The notes beneath the pieces were generated by a model, which worked only from the letters and a program-made list of their open reading frames with translations, made no database searches and had not been told where the DNA came from. From positions 102,495-166,494 of the forward strand of contig NW_004450583.1 in the NCBI RefSeq assembly GCF_000321225.1: a stretch of DNA of 64,000 bases, read 5' to 3'. Positions 34,492 through 44,004 of this stretch are shown in pieces. Made by a program: the position numbers and the translations under genes. Positions within the stretch are counted from its first letter, which is position 1. Each line of letters begins with the position of its first letter. The DNA comes from Odobenus rosmarus divergens. Taxonomy: Eukaryota; Chordata; Mammalia; Carnivora; Odobenidae.

Positions 34492-34562
34492 TCATTCCAA
34501 TTCTGATAAGGTACATGGTCTTCGAAATTCTTGTCCACGTTCATGGAGCCACTTATTAGATA
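34492..34562 (-). CDS. P4HA1: P4HA1 last coding exon (C-terminus, stop codon)
   Basis: Collagen prolyl 4-hydroxylase alpha-1 hydroxylates proline in X-Pro-Gly triplets of procollagen in the ER lumen, as an alpha2beta2 tetramer with protein disulfide isomerase. This exon encodes SNKWLHERGQEFRRPCTLSE, then LE and a TGA stop at 34492-34494. RRPCTLSELE distinguishes P4HA1 from the P4HA2 paralogue. The exon begins with the last two bases of a Val codon split across the intron (G|TA), after a CTCTCACAG acceptor. The Cys is the partner of the Cys in the preceding exon in the known C-terminal intrachain disulfide (Cys486-Cys511 in mature human numbering). The reading frame is intact, with no sign of decay. 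Confidence 0.97.
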
Positions 34563-35867
34563 CTGTGAGAGAGAAAAAAATATTAATATTCTCTACTATC
34601 TAACTAGTTTAACGAAGTTTCTATATGAGCTAAAAGTTTAAGACCAAATAAGATGAAGGCAGATGGTACTTAGGCACTTTTTTAAAAGCTTCCCTAAATG
34701 CTGGACATACATTTGAGAGTCTATGTATGTGCACTTCCTAAAGTTTCTGATGTTCAATCAAAGGCTTGAAATGAAAACACAATTGGAATTAAGATGTAGG
34801 TACAGACAGAACATTGTTTTACCTGTTTGCAAAATACGATCTCTAATAGAGACATTTTAAAAATGAACACAAAGCCTCCACTCTACAGGAACAATTCTAC
34901 AATCACTACTATTATGTGCTCATTAAGTTTCCTTGATTCTAAGATACTGCTTTTCAATGTACCTCAAATGGAATTTTCTACTCCTCCTATATCCTAGAGC
35001 CCAATCAGTGGCACCAATGCGTACAAAATACCTAAACTAGGACCCCTAATTACTCTTTTATCTTTCTCAACTCCTGTCTCCAATCTTTTATTCATCAAAC
35101 CCTGTCACTTTTCCTTGGATATCTCTTCAATCTCTTTACTCTCCAACAGTTTTGCTGCTGCCTTAGTCCAGGCTTTCATCCTCGCCCACTGAGACAAGGG
35201 AAAAGAGCCTTCTAAACTGATCTCCCAGTCACTAGCCTCTCTTCATTCTAGTCCAGTGATTCTGAAACATTATCATCAGGGGAGATTTTTAAAATCCTAA
35301 TGATCAGGTGTCACTCCTTAGTCCTGCTGTCTGATATGGTAGCCACTAGACACATGTGGCTACTAAGTACTTGAAAGGTGGCTACTGACACATACTGGAA
35401 TGGATTTATAGGGTTAAGTAATATGTATTAAAATAACTTCACCTGTTTCTATTTTGTTTTAATGTGGCCGGTCATGCTAACATGACCCTGAGTGTGTCTC
35501 TAGCCTCACTTGAGTCCTAGCCCCGGTCTCTAACAGGCCTGGAAACATACTGCTCTTAGCTTCAAGACCAAACTTTTAAAATTAAGCTTTGAAGAAGCCT
35601 CCCCAAATATAAGGAGTCACCATCTGTTTACATCGCTGTATTAGTGGGTACTATACCATATTCTAATTTATCCATTAGCATGTCTCAATCAGAGACAATT
35701 GTAACTCCTTGAGTGAAAGACACTGTCTTATTCAAGTGGGAACACTGTTAAAATCTGTCATCAGAATTCTGAGCTGTTGAAAGCAAGTATATTAAGATCA
35801 GAAACTGGCTTGGCTGAATCCCTTTCAATGTTAGGAGAAATCACAAGAGAATATAGGAAATATTTAC
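34563..35867 (-). other. P4HA1: P4HA1 intron, 1305 bp
   Basis: GT (GTAAAT donor at 35867) to AG. Mostly unique sequence. 35254-35480 holds old DNA-transposon-like relics; the rest has no recognised feature. Confidence 0.9.
35254..35480 (+). mobile_element. Ancient hAT-like DNA transposon relics
   Basis: 35254-35325 (CAGTGATTCTGAAACATTAT) resembles a MER5/MER20-type terminus. 35326-35480 (GGTAGCCACTAGACACATGT ... TTCACCTGTTTCT ... AATGTGGC) resembles another widespread nonautonomous element. Names are uncertain. Confidence 0.5.
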
Positions 35868-35964
35868 CCCATTTGTTTCCCACTAGCACTGGACAGGCTG
35901 CATGCCGCGTACTATAATCTCCTTCTCCACTGGCAAACAGATTATACCAGAAAACAGCAGTTCC
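35868..35964 (-). CDS. P4HA1: P4HA1 exon with catalytic His and 2-oxoglutarate Lys
   Basis: A 97-nt exon encoding GTAVFWYNLFASGEGDYSTR followed by HAACPVLVGNKW, plus the first base of the next codon. In the Fe(II)/2-oxoglutarate dioxygenase fold of the catalytic domain, the His in TRHAACP is the distal iron ligand (His483 in mature human alpha-I). The Lys ten residues later (Lys493) binds the C5 carboxylate of 2-oxoglutarate; both are present. The Cys in HAACP is half of the C-terminal disulfide. Flanked by a CTCCACAG acceptor and GTAAAT donor, phases 0 and 1. Fully intact. Confidence 0.98.
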
Positions 35965-36219
35965 CTGTGGAGAATAATACAAAATTATCTCTAAATAAGA
36001 TATCAGGTTATCACTTTTTGCAATAATTAAATTTTCCTCTGTTCCTGTGAGGAAGTACACCTCTATGGCAGCATTATATCTTCTCTAATAAAATTCTAAA
36101 AATATGACAGTCATTTACAAAATTTTCGTGATCATATGAGAATGTTAACACCACAAAGTTGCTTGACAAATCTTACAATAGCAAGATGGAGGGATAAACG
36201 TCATATGGAACCCATTTTA

Positions 36220-36394
36220 TTTATTTGACAGAGAGAGACACAGCGAGAGAGGGAATACAAGCCGGGGGAGTGGAAGAGGGAGAAGTAGGCTCCCTGCTAA
36301 GCAGGGGGCCTGATGCAGGGCTCGATCCCATGACCCTGGGATCATGACCCAAGCTGAAGGCAGACACTTAACGACTGAGCCACCCAGGCACCCC
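36220..36394 (-). mobile_element. CanSINE with target-site duplication
   Basis: TGGAACCCATTTTA at 36206 and 36395. The SINE tail overlaps the TTTATTT of the target. Confidence 0.96.
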
Positions 36395-36496
36395 TGGAAC
36401 CCATTTTAGGAATGAAAACTTTTAAGTACTAATCCTTGGTTGTTCATTTCCTCTAGGTAATCATAACAATTGTGCCATAAAAATATTCAAAATTTT

Positions 36497-36691
36497 GGGG
36501 CACCTGGGTGGCTCAGTCGTTAAGCGTCTGCCTTCGGCTCGAGTCATGATCCCCAGGGTCCTGGGATGGAGCCCCACATTGGGCTCTCTGCTCAGCAGAA
36601 AGCCTGCTTCTCCCTCTCCCACTCCCCTTGCTTGTGTTCCCTCTCTCGCTGTGTCTCTCTGTCAAATAAATAAAATCTTAAAAAAAAAAAT
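36497..36691 (+). mobile_element. CanSINE
   Basis: GGGGCACCTGGGTGGCTCAG head, CT-rich middle, AAATAAATAAAATCTTAAAA tail. Flanks TCAAAATTTT / GTAAAATTTT. Confidence 0.95.
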
Positions 36692-36852
36692 GTAAAATTT
36701 TACCTGGTATACCTAGTAAGTGAATTTTACCTGGTAAGGATTATCTCTGTCTTTAAAAATGTAGTTCATTAATTAAACCATGAAACTGAGGTGCATCTCC
36801 TCAGGGAAAAAACAGACCCACAAAATTAAAATAACAAATGAATCTAGTTTAC

Positions 36853-36921
36853 CTTTTTGGGCCAAACACTGGCTCCTACTTCAGGAAAAACAGTGGCTCC
36901 TCCTGCTGACACATCACTCAT
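36853..36921 (-). CDS. P4HA1: P4HA1 exon MSDVSAGGATVFPEVGASVW
   Basis: A 69-nt, 23-codon exon encoding MSDVSAGGATVFPEVGASVW then PKK, part of the core beta-strands of the double-stranded beta-helix catalytic domain. The GGATVFP stretch is highly conserved in collagen prolyl 4-hydroxylases. Phase 0 at both ends, TCTTACAG acceptor and GTAAAC donor. FPEVGASVWPKK is the alpha-1 form. The open frame that extends upstream of it on the other strand is incidental. Confidence 0.97.
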
Positions 36922-37249
36922 CTGTAAGAATTCCAGAGTATTATCAGAAGCACTGGTATAATAAAGTTAAATATGCCACTGTGAGGAAGATGGAATACTG
37001 CAGAGAATATGAGAACATCTGGACTTATACCTAACATAGATAGGTTTGTGCATGCTACTCAGTTTTTAAACAAGATGCTGTTTGGGTTTACATACTTAAG
37101 TAAAAAAAATAAAAAGCAAAGAAATGATAGAGTCAGGAAGGGAGATAAGGATATCTTTTATGTCTTATAGCTAGAGGTAAAAAGAGATTATTTAAAGCCA
37201 ATACACCAAGTAGTACAGGGGTATAATTATGCATTTATTGCACTACAGT

Positions 37250-37349
37250 ATAACCTCCATGGGGACAGGACTTTTCATTTGTTCACTGCTGAGCTTTAGT
37301 GTCTACAGTAGTAACAGTAGGTGCTCCTAACTAGGTATTTACCGAAGGA
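37250..37349 (+). mobile_element. Possible L2 3' fragment
   Basis: CCTCCATGGGGACAGGACTT, TTTGTTCACTGCTGAGCTTT and GTAGGTGCTCC follow the order of the L2 3' end. Old and diverged. Confidence 0.6.
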
Positions 37350-37810
37350 ATATGAAAACACTAATTCAAAAGGATATATGTACCCCTATGTTTATTGCAG
37401 CATTATTTACAATAGCTAAATTATGGAAGAAGCCAAAGTATCCACTGAAAGATTAATGGATAAAGAAGATGTAGTGTATATATGCACGATGGAATATTAT
37501 TCAGCCATAGAATGAAACCTTGCCTTGCCATTTGCAATGACATGGACAGAGCCAGAGAGTATTATGCTAAGCAAAATAAGTCAGAGACAGACAAATACCG
37601 TATGATTTCACTCATATTTGGAATTTAAGAAACAAAACAAAGGGGAAGTCGGGGGTGGATGGGTTAAAGAAGTGATGGGGATTAAGGAGTGCACTTGTGA
37701 TGAGCACCGGTTAATGTACAGAAGTGGTGAATCACTATATTGTACACCTGAAACTAGTATCACACTGTATGTCAACTGTACTGGAATTAAAATCTTAAAA
37801 ATTTTAAAAT
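37350..37810 (+). mobile_element. 5'-truncated L1 3' end
   Basis: Sense ORF2 C-terminal sequence (GTTTATTGCAGCATTATTTA ... GATGGAATATTATTCAGCC), then 3'UTR to TACTGGAATTAAAATCTTAA. Similar to 50780-51275 but much shorter. Confidence 0.9.
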
Positions 37811-37837
37811 GTAACCTAGAATAAAAACACAAATCTT

Positions 37838-38028
37838 GGGACGCCTGGGTGGCTCAGTCGGTTAAGCGTCTGCCTTCGGCTCAGGTCATGATCCCAGGGT
37901 CCTGGGATCGAGTCCCGCATCGGGCTCCCTGCTCGGCACAGAGCCTGCTTCTCCCTCTGCCTCTGCCTCTCTCTCTCTCTCTCTCTGTCTCTCATGAATA
38001 AATAAATAAAATCTTTAAAAAAAAAAAC
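37838..38028 (+). mobile_element. CanSINE with exact 12-bp target-site duplication
   Basis: AACACAAATCTT at 37826 and 38029. Tail includes ATGAATAAATAAATAAAATC. Confidence 0.97.
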
Positions 38029-38407
38029 AACACAAATCTTCCAAATTGAGGAAGCACATGGACAAAATGAGACAAAGGAAACACAGATCATAAAGACTAT
38101 CACAAATCAAAACCCAACTATGCTACATCCAAGAGTCACATCTAAAACAAGGGACTTAAAACACTGAAAAAAAGATTTGCCAGGCAAATGTTATATCAAA
38201 GAAAACAGAGTTTGATCTTAATATCAGGCACAGTTTAAATTTAACAAAATAAAAGCATTAAGTGAGATAAATAAGGGTATTTTACTATGATAAATACAGC
38301 ATCAGTAGCAAAGAGCTATCAGCTCTGTAAGCAATGAAAAAGTTGTGCTAAATGGCCCATCTAGGAATAGTATTTAAACAATGGGGGGGAGAATGAATTA
38401 CTAATTT

Positions 38408-38464
38408 AATCAAAATGCTATATAATTAAAGGAGATAATCAAAATGCTATATAATTAAAGGAGA
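38408..38464. repeat. 29-bp tandem duplication
   Basis: AATCAAAATGCTATATAATT plus AAAGGAGA occurs twice in direct succession (38408 and 38437), identical over 28 bases. Confidence 0.95.
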
Positions 38465-39229
38465 ACATATTAGTAATTAACATAAAATCTAATGGTCAAA
38501 TCTAATATTCATGGATATTGGACCAAGTAATACAGCATCAATATCATAAAAGAAAAAAAATGTCTCTTAAACATCAGAAAAGATGACCAACCTCTCTAAT
38601 AAGAGAAATGCAAATTAAAGCCACAAAAACTGCCAGTCTAATAAGTGAAAGATGTACAGATCAAAGTCAGACAAACATCACACTTAAAGGTGGGTTATAA
38701 ATTGGTATAATTATGGAAGCTCACCTCTAAAAAGTACACAAGATTTCACAGCATTAATTTTGTATAATGTATCAGCTTCTCCCCTGGTTTTCCCTTTGTG
38801 GTAATTCTCTCTCATCTTTAACTTAGTTATATTACAGTACTTAAATCTTTTTTGGAAACAGATAGTTGTAAGAGGGGAGGGTGGGAGAATAATAAGGACG
38901 GTGAGAAGGTAGGTTGAATAGAGGGAAAGCAGAATGGAGGAAAGAGGGTAAAAAACACACAGGGAAGGTAGCAGGGAGCAATGAAGAAAGAAAATGAGAC
39001 TGAGCAGATACACCGATTTTGGTAGAGAGTGAGATAAAACAGCAAAGAGATGCCATTTTCGTATCATTCAAATGGGGATGGGGTGGAAAGTGCAATGAAA
39101 TAAGCAAAATTTAAGTCTAGATATAAAATACATTTTTTAAGTTAACAAAGGTTACAACACTGTAGATTATATTTTCCAAATCTTATACCAATATGCCCTG
39201 TCCTACATGTTTTTTTACGTGACACTGAT

Positions 39230-39712
39230 ATTCTTATCAAGTGGTAGAGTCTATGTCCTCTCCCCTGAACCTTGGTAGATCTTTGTAATTGCCTTGATTA
39301 ATAAAATGCAGAAGTGACATTTTTTTGACTTTTGAGGGTAGGTAATGAAAATGCCATGCATTTCAGCCTTGCTTTCTGTGGAGACATGAGCTCTTGTAAT
39401 CCAGTCACCATGCTGGGAGGAAGCCCAGACCACATGCAGGTATTCTGGCCAAAGCCAGTCTCAACCTCAGCCTTCAAAATGACCCCAGTGCCAGTCATCT
39501 TCTGACTGCAAATGCATGAAAGATCCAGAGCAAAAACCAGGAGTGAAGCCCGCTCAACCTCACAACCAAGAGAGAGAAAAACATGGAACACTACATGAAA
39601 AACTAATGATGTACTCTTGGTGACTAACATAATAAAAAAGTTATTTTAATCCATTCAGTTTTGTGGTGATTTGTGGTTATTTGTTATGCAGGAGTAGAGA
39701 ACTGGAGCAAAT
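39230..39712 (+). mobile_element. MLT1-type MaLR LTR relic
   Basis: GGTAGAGTCTATGTCCTCTC start region, CCATGCTGGGAGGAAGCCCA middle, and CATTCAGTTTTGTGGTGATT ... GAGAACTGGAGCA end follow the MLT1 LTR order. A ~40-bp piece matching the carnivore L1 3' terminus lies near its end (39598-39638). No internal viral genes. Confidence 0.8.
39598..39638 (+). mobile_element. Tiny L1 3'-terminal match inside the MLT1 LTR
   Basis: AAAACTAATGATGTA and TGGTGACTAACATAATAAAA match the end of the L1 3'UTR at 15204-15237, with a 3-base interruption. It may be an extreme 5'-truncated L1 insertion; no clear flanking duplication was seen. Confidence 0.5.
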
Positions 39713-40283
39713 ATTATGACCAAAATTAAGATTGTTCAGTTCATATACCTAAACATATAGAAAAAATAAAAAAATATACTGTTTGAAACTTTAATAAACA
39801 ATGTGAAAATGGTTAGTTACTCTTAATGGGGCTGCCAAGGTGCTATAATGTGCTATTATCTTGATCTAGCTGCTGCTTACACCAGATGTGTTCACTTTGT
39901 AAAAATTTACAAAGTTAAATACTTATGATTTGTATACTTTTTCTGATATATATCAACAAAAAAATTAAAAAGTTTGTTAAAATGTGTGAATATATACAGA
40001 GATGCTTATATATGCATATTAACAGTCCATGCTCCAAAATATCAACAATGATTATCTCCAAGTATAGAGACTGTTTGCAATATTAAAACCTGAATAAGAA
40101 TGCTGAAATTACTATCTGAAGAAGTTACAAATGCAAAAAAAAAAACGCTCCATTTATTCAGTTGTAAAAACTTTAAATTAGAATGTTAAATAAGGTCTAA
40201 GGAAAACAAACATCTGAACACATCAAAATAAATGTCATGTAATAAAATCCCATCCTAAAATAAAAATTTTAGCTGTAACTTAC

Positions 40284-40349
40284 ATAAAACAGCCATGTAG
40301 CAATTCTATTTCCTGTCCCCAGCTCTTTGAAAGCATCTGGTTCATCTTT
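40284..40349 (-). CDS. P4HA1: P4HA1 exon KDEPDAFKELGTGNRIATWL
   Basis: A 66-nt, 22-codon exon encoding KDEPDAFKELGTGNRIATWL then FY. It lies between the HxD motif exon and the GGATVFP exon and forms the loop and strand next to the active site. RIATWLFY is a conserved strand of the prolyl 4-hydroxylase catalytic core. TTCACAG acceptor, GTAAGT donor (consensus), phase 0 on both sides. Intact, no substitution at recognised key positions. Confidence 0.97.
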
Positions 40350-40837
40350 CTGTGAATAAAACACAATGAAATTCAGTAATGCAAATTATCTAGTGGCAAC
40401 TAAACACCAGTAATATGCTAAAGGATATGCCTAAAACAACCCAGAAAGGTTCATTTATAATGTCTGGTGCACAATATATAGCAGGCACTTAAATACTTGT
40501 TGGATTTCAATTCAGCTTGTACAGTGAATACTTTTGATAAGATCATTGCAGGGGAAAAAAACCCCAGATTTTAGCCTAAATAATGAAAACCAGTATCTAC
40601 TATCTACAGATTATTAATAAAATTCATGCCTATAGTTTTCCTTCCAAAAAGAAGACATGAGAGCCTCATAGCTACATTCATGAACTCTGTTCTCTATGGG
40701 TGAAAAATTTACCTTGAGATTTACTTTGAACTCATGATCCATTCAAATGTTTACTGCGATTATGCTTGTCATTCTTTTAGACAGTCAGCACTTTAATCTG
40801 GCTGGAGAATTCACATCTGGCTATTTAAATCTAAATT

Positions 40838-41020
40838 AGGGGTGCCTGGGTAGCTTGGTCCGATAAATGTCTGCCTTTGGCTCAGGTCATGATCTCAGGG
40901 TCCTGGGATTGAGCCCCGTGTCGGCTCCCTGCTCAGCAAGGAGTCTGCTTCTCCCTCTCCCTCTCCCTCTGCCCCTACCCCCTGCTCGTTCTCTGTCTCA
41001 AATAAATAAAATCTTTTTTA
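40838..41020 (+). mobile_element. CanSINE
   Basis: AAATCTAAAT flanks at 40827 and 41022. A CTCCCT repeat lies in the middle. Confidence 0.95.
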
Positions 41021-41039
41021 AAAATCTAAATCAAAATAC

Positions 41040-41730
41040 AATACAGTCTCTTGGCAGTTATCCCAGGAAAATGGAAGTCGATTTTTCACACAGAAATTTA
41101 CACACATCTTTGTGACAGCCCCAAACTGGAAACTACCCTAACATCCTTCAAAGGATGAATGACTAAACAAACTGAGGTATGTCCATACCATAAAATGGTA
41201 CTCAGCAATAAAAAAGGAACACACTATTGTTATTCTGTAAGAACATGAACCTCAAGGGAATTATGCTGAGTGAAAAGAGAAGATCTCCAAAGGATACATA
41301 CTGCATACAAGCCTATCTAACATTTGTGAAATGACATTTAAGGAGACAGGTTAGCTGAGTGCTTACCAGCGGTGAGGCATGGGAAGCAGAAGGGTGTGTG
41401 CAGCTACAGAGCGGTACTATAAGGGAGTCTGGCAGCGACGGTGCACTTACGCACCTTGACTGGTGGTAGTTTCACAAAGCTACACATGTAATAAAACTGT
41501 ATAGACACACACACACCCAAAGTAGTGTAAATGTAACTGGTGAAATATGAATAAGCTCGGTGGCTTGTGCCAATGCCTAACTCTGGGTTTTGATAATGTG
41601 CTACAGTAGTGGAAGATGTTAACAGTGGGGGAGGCTGAGGGAACAGTTCACGGGACCTCCTGGTACATTTCTTTACAACTTCCTAAGAATCTGTAATGAT
41701 TTCCAAATAGAAAAACTAAGAAAAAAATTT
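41040..41730 (+). mobile_element. Ancient L1M 3' end
   Basis: Diverged sense ORF2 C-terminus (CCCCAAACTGGAAACTACCC ... ATGGTACTCAGCAATAAAA), then an L1M-type 3'UTR ending TTCCAAATAGAAAAACTAAG. Confidence 0.85.
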
Positions 41731-42029
41731 AGTTGCACTAATGTCAGGACTTGAATTATACTCTTTCACATCATTCACGACTCTCACACATTTTTCAATA
41801 ATTGAAAATAGAAGGGAAAGAAACTAAAAATATACTCTTTGCTGGCCTACACAGAAGAGTCTAGGGCTCTGGGATTTAAGATGGTCAAGGGCTATAACAC
41901 AATAAAGGCTGTGTTTTCTTTCAAAAGAATTACCCTTATTTTAAAATGGTAATAGGATCAATAAATTTATTAAAGTACCTGAGACAGTTCTTAGTTCTTA
42001 GAATACTTCTTCCTGAATTTATTTTACTT

Positions 42030-42225
42030 TTTTTTTTTTTTTTTAAAGATTTTATTTATTTGACAGAGAGTGTGCATGTGCACAGTCAGGGGAGCTGCAG
42101 AGGGATGGTGAGAAACAGGCTCCTCACCAAGCAGGGAGCCTGACGTGGGGCTCGATCCCAGGACGTCGGGATCATGACCTGAGCCAAAGGCAGACGCTTA
42201 ACCAACTGAGCCACCCAGGCACCCC
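42030..42225 (-). mobile_element. CanSINE
   Basis: Poly-T of about 17, AAAGATTTTATTTATTTGAC, head ending GAGCCACCCAGGCACCCC. Confidence 0.95.
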
Positions 42226-42299
42226 TAGAATTCATGTAATTATGATAAAGCTTAATTAATTAAGATTTGGTAATGTATAATTTATAGCTTAATGTGAAA

Positions 42300-43260
42300 A
42301 AAGTTACACCTTTTTAGCAAACTGCTTCGATATTATTTATTCTCCAGTGTCTCTACATCTATTTTGTATTTATCTTCCTCTCTCTCAGCATATTCTTGTA
42401 ATTTCTTCAGATTTATCAGCTAATTTACTAATTCACTTCAACTGTCTCTAATCTGTTTTAATTTATCCAAACTTTAAATTTCAACAATTACTTTTTTCTA
42501 CCTAGAGCTTCCATTTGTTTTTCAAATGTTAAATCATTTTCAAAGTTTATTAATTTTTATCCTTTAATTTTTAAAAATATTATACAGTTATTTTATATTC
42601 TGTATCTGATAATTCAAGTACCTAACATCCTGGGGGCATCTAAATGTGTGGGTTGTTTCAGTCTCACCAATGGTGTCTTATTACCAGTTAGTAATTTCTT
42701 TTTTAATCAGTTCCTATTTGGCTGACCTTAATCTTTAAAATTCCTGAGGTGTTAGAATGAGGATGCCTGTTTTCTGCCAGGTACCAAGGAGCACTACCTA
42801 ACTGAACAACTTTAATTTCTCCTCTTCCAGGGTAGTGAAACTTCAAATCCAAAGTTCATGTGGGAGCAGGCCTATGCCTTCAAACTTCCAGAAAAGGCTC
42901 TCATACACATTACATCCCCACCAGGGTGATGACAGGCAACTCTCCTTAAGGCTCCTAACTCAAAGCAGATTATTTTCAAAGCTATTCGTTCTCTGAGGGT
43001 GTAATCCTTTTGGAGATTGTTTTATGCATGGGTCTCTCAGGTTCAGTAGCCTGCACAGTAGGTTCTCCCACAGTCCCCAAAGCTCTATATTCCTGGAGGC
43101 ACATGCTTTCAGCTTCAGCTTTTCTGCCACCCCCTTTAACTCTAATTTTAGTTTCTAAGTTTTCTTTGTTCATTTTGCCTTTGGGAATTTCCTTTACTTT
43201 CTTCCAGGCTCAGCAATGCATTTAAAAGTATCTAATTTTTTTTACTGTGTATCTAAGGGT
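42300..43260 (-). mobile_element. Possible very old L1/HAL1 ORF1 and 5'UTR relic
   Basis: Antisense features such as TGTATCTGATAATTCAAGTA and CTTCCATTTGTTTTTCAAAT recall old L1 ORF1 regions. Divergence is too high for a firm call. Confidence 0.35.
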
Positions 43261-43417
43261 TTTTTACTGCTAAAAAGGTTTTATATGGTATCTATTCCAC
43301 TATGCTTCCACAAATTGCAAACAGACTATAAATTTTTAATACTAAAAGAACAGAATTAACATGTCATGCCTGAGCTTCAGCAGAACTCCTACCTTCCCCA
43401 TTTTTTTTTTTACTTAC

Positions 43418-43471
43418 CCGTGCAAAATCAAAATGGGGTTCATACTGTCCTCCAACTCCATAATTTGCTAC
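43418..43471 (-). CDS. P4HA1: P4HA1 exon with the HxD iron-binding motif
   Basis: A 54-nt, 18-codon exon encoding VANYGVGGQYEPHFDFAR. The His and Asp of PHFD are two of the three Fe(II) ligands (His412 and Asp414 in mature human numbering). The Tyr residues of NYGVGGQYEPH line the active site. CTTCAG acceptor, GTAAGT donor, phase 0 on both sides. With the exon at 35868-35964 it completes the 2-His-1-carboxylate triad, so the encoded enzyme is expected to be active. Confidence 0.98.
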
Positions 43472-43809
43472 CTGAAGGAGAGGAACAAAGTATGATTAAA
43501 AAGAATCAAGACTACTATTCAAAAAATTTATAAGTCCTATTTTGGTGTCTTATATGTCATGGTTATGTACTCCTAGAGAAATAAGAAGCAAAGCAGTTTA
43601 AATCAATTAGAGTTCCTAAGGAACCAAGGATAAAAATCTAAGGACAGCTACTATATGATTATTTTAGAACCTTAGTTAATATGTTTTTCTTTAGCAAATG
43701 TTTGGGGTACATGTTTTCCTCTAATACATAACAAACTAAAATTTGAGTTAGAATTTTTAAATTAAAATGTTTAGAGTTAAAATTTTCTAGAATCAGCGTT
43801 TTGAGATTT

Positions 43810-44004
43810 TTTTTTATAAAGATTTTATTTATTTATTTGACAGAGAGAGACACAGTGAGAGAGGAACACAAGCAGGGTGAGTAGGAGAGGGAGAAGCAGG
43901 CTTCCCGCGGAGCAGGGAGCCTGACATGGGGCTCGATCCCAGCACCCTGGGATATGACCCAAGCCGAAGGCAGATGCCCAACGACTGAGCCACCCAGGCA
44001 CCCC
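43810..44004 (-). mobile_element. CanSINE with target-site duplication
   Basis: GCGTTTTGAGATTT (about 43796) and GGGTTTTGAGATTT (44006). Confidence 0.95.

Larger units (their letters stand above)
35965..36852 (-). other. P4HA1: P4HA1 intron, 888 bp, with two SINEs
   Basis: Contains CanSINEs at 36220-36394 (sense to the gene) and 36497-36691 (antisense). The rest is unassigned AT-rich sequence. Confidence 0.9.
36922..40283 (-). other. P4HA1: P4HA1 intron, 3362 bp
   Basis: Holds an L2-like fragment (about 37250-37350), an L1 3' end (37350-37810), a CanSINE (37838-38028), unassigned sequence with a 29-bp tandem duplication (38408-38464), a purine-rich stretch (38870-39000), an MLT1 LTR (39230-39712), and AT-rich unique sequence to 40283. 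Confidence 0.9.
40350..43417 (-). other. P4HA1: P4HA1 intron, 3068 bp
   Basis: Contains a CanSINE (40838-41020), an L1M 3' end (41040-41730), a CanSINE (42030-42225), and 42300-43260, which may be very old antisense L1 or HAL1 ORF1/5'UTR. A TGTCTGGTGCACAATATATA stretch near 40460 hints at an L2 relic. Confidence 0.9.

Noticed and set aside
38711..39107. Overlapping minus-strand frames up to 118 codons
   Set aside because: They cover a purine-rich intronic stretch; low complexity and no splice context.
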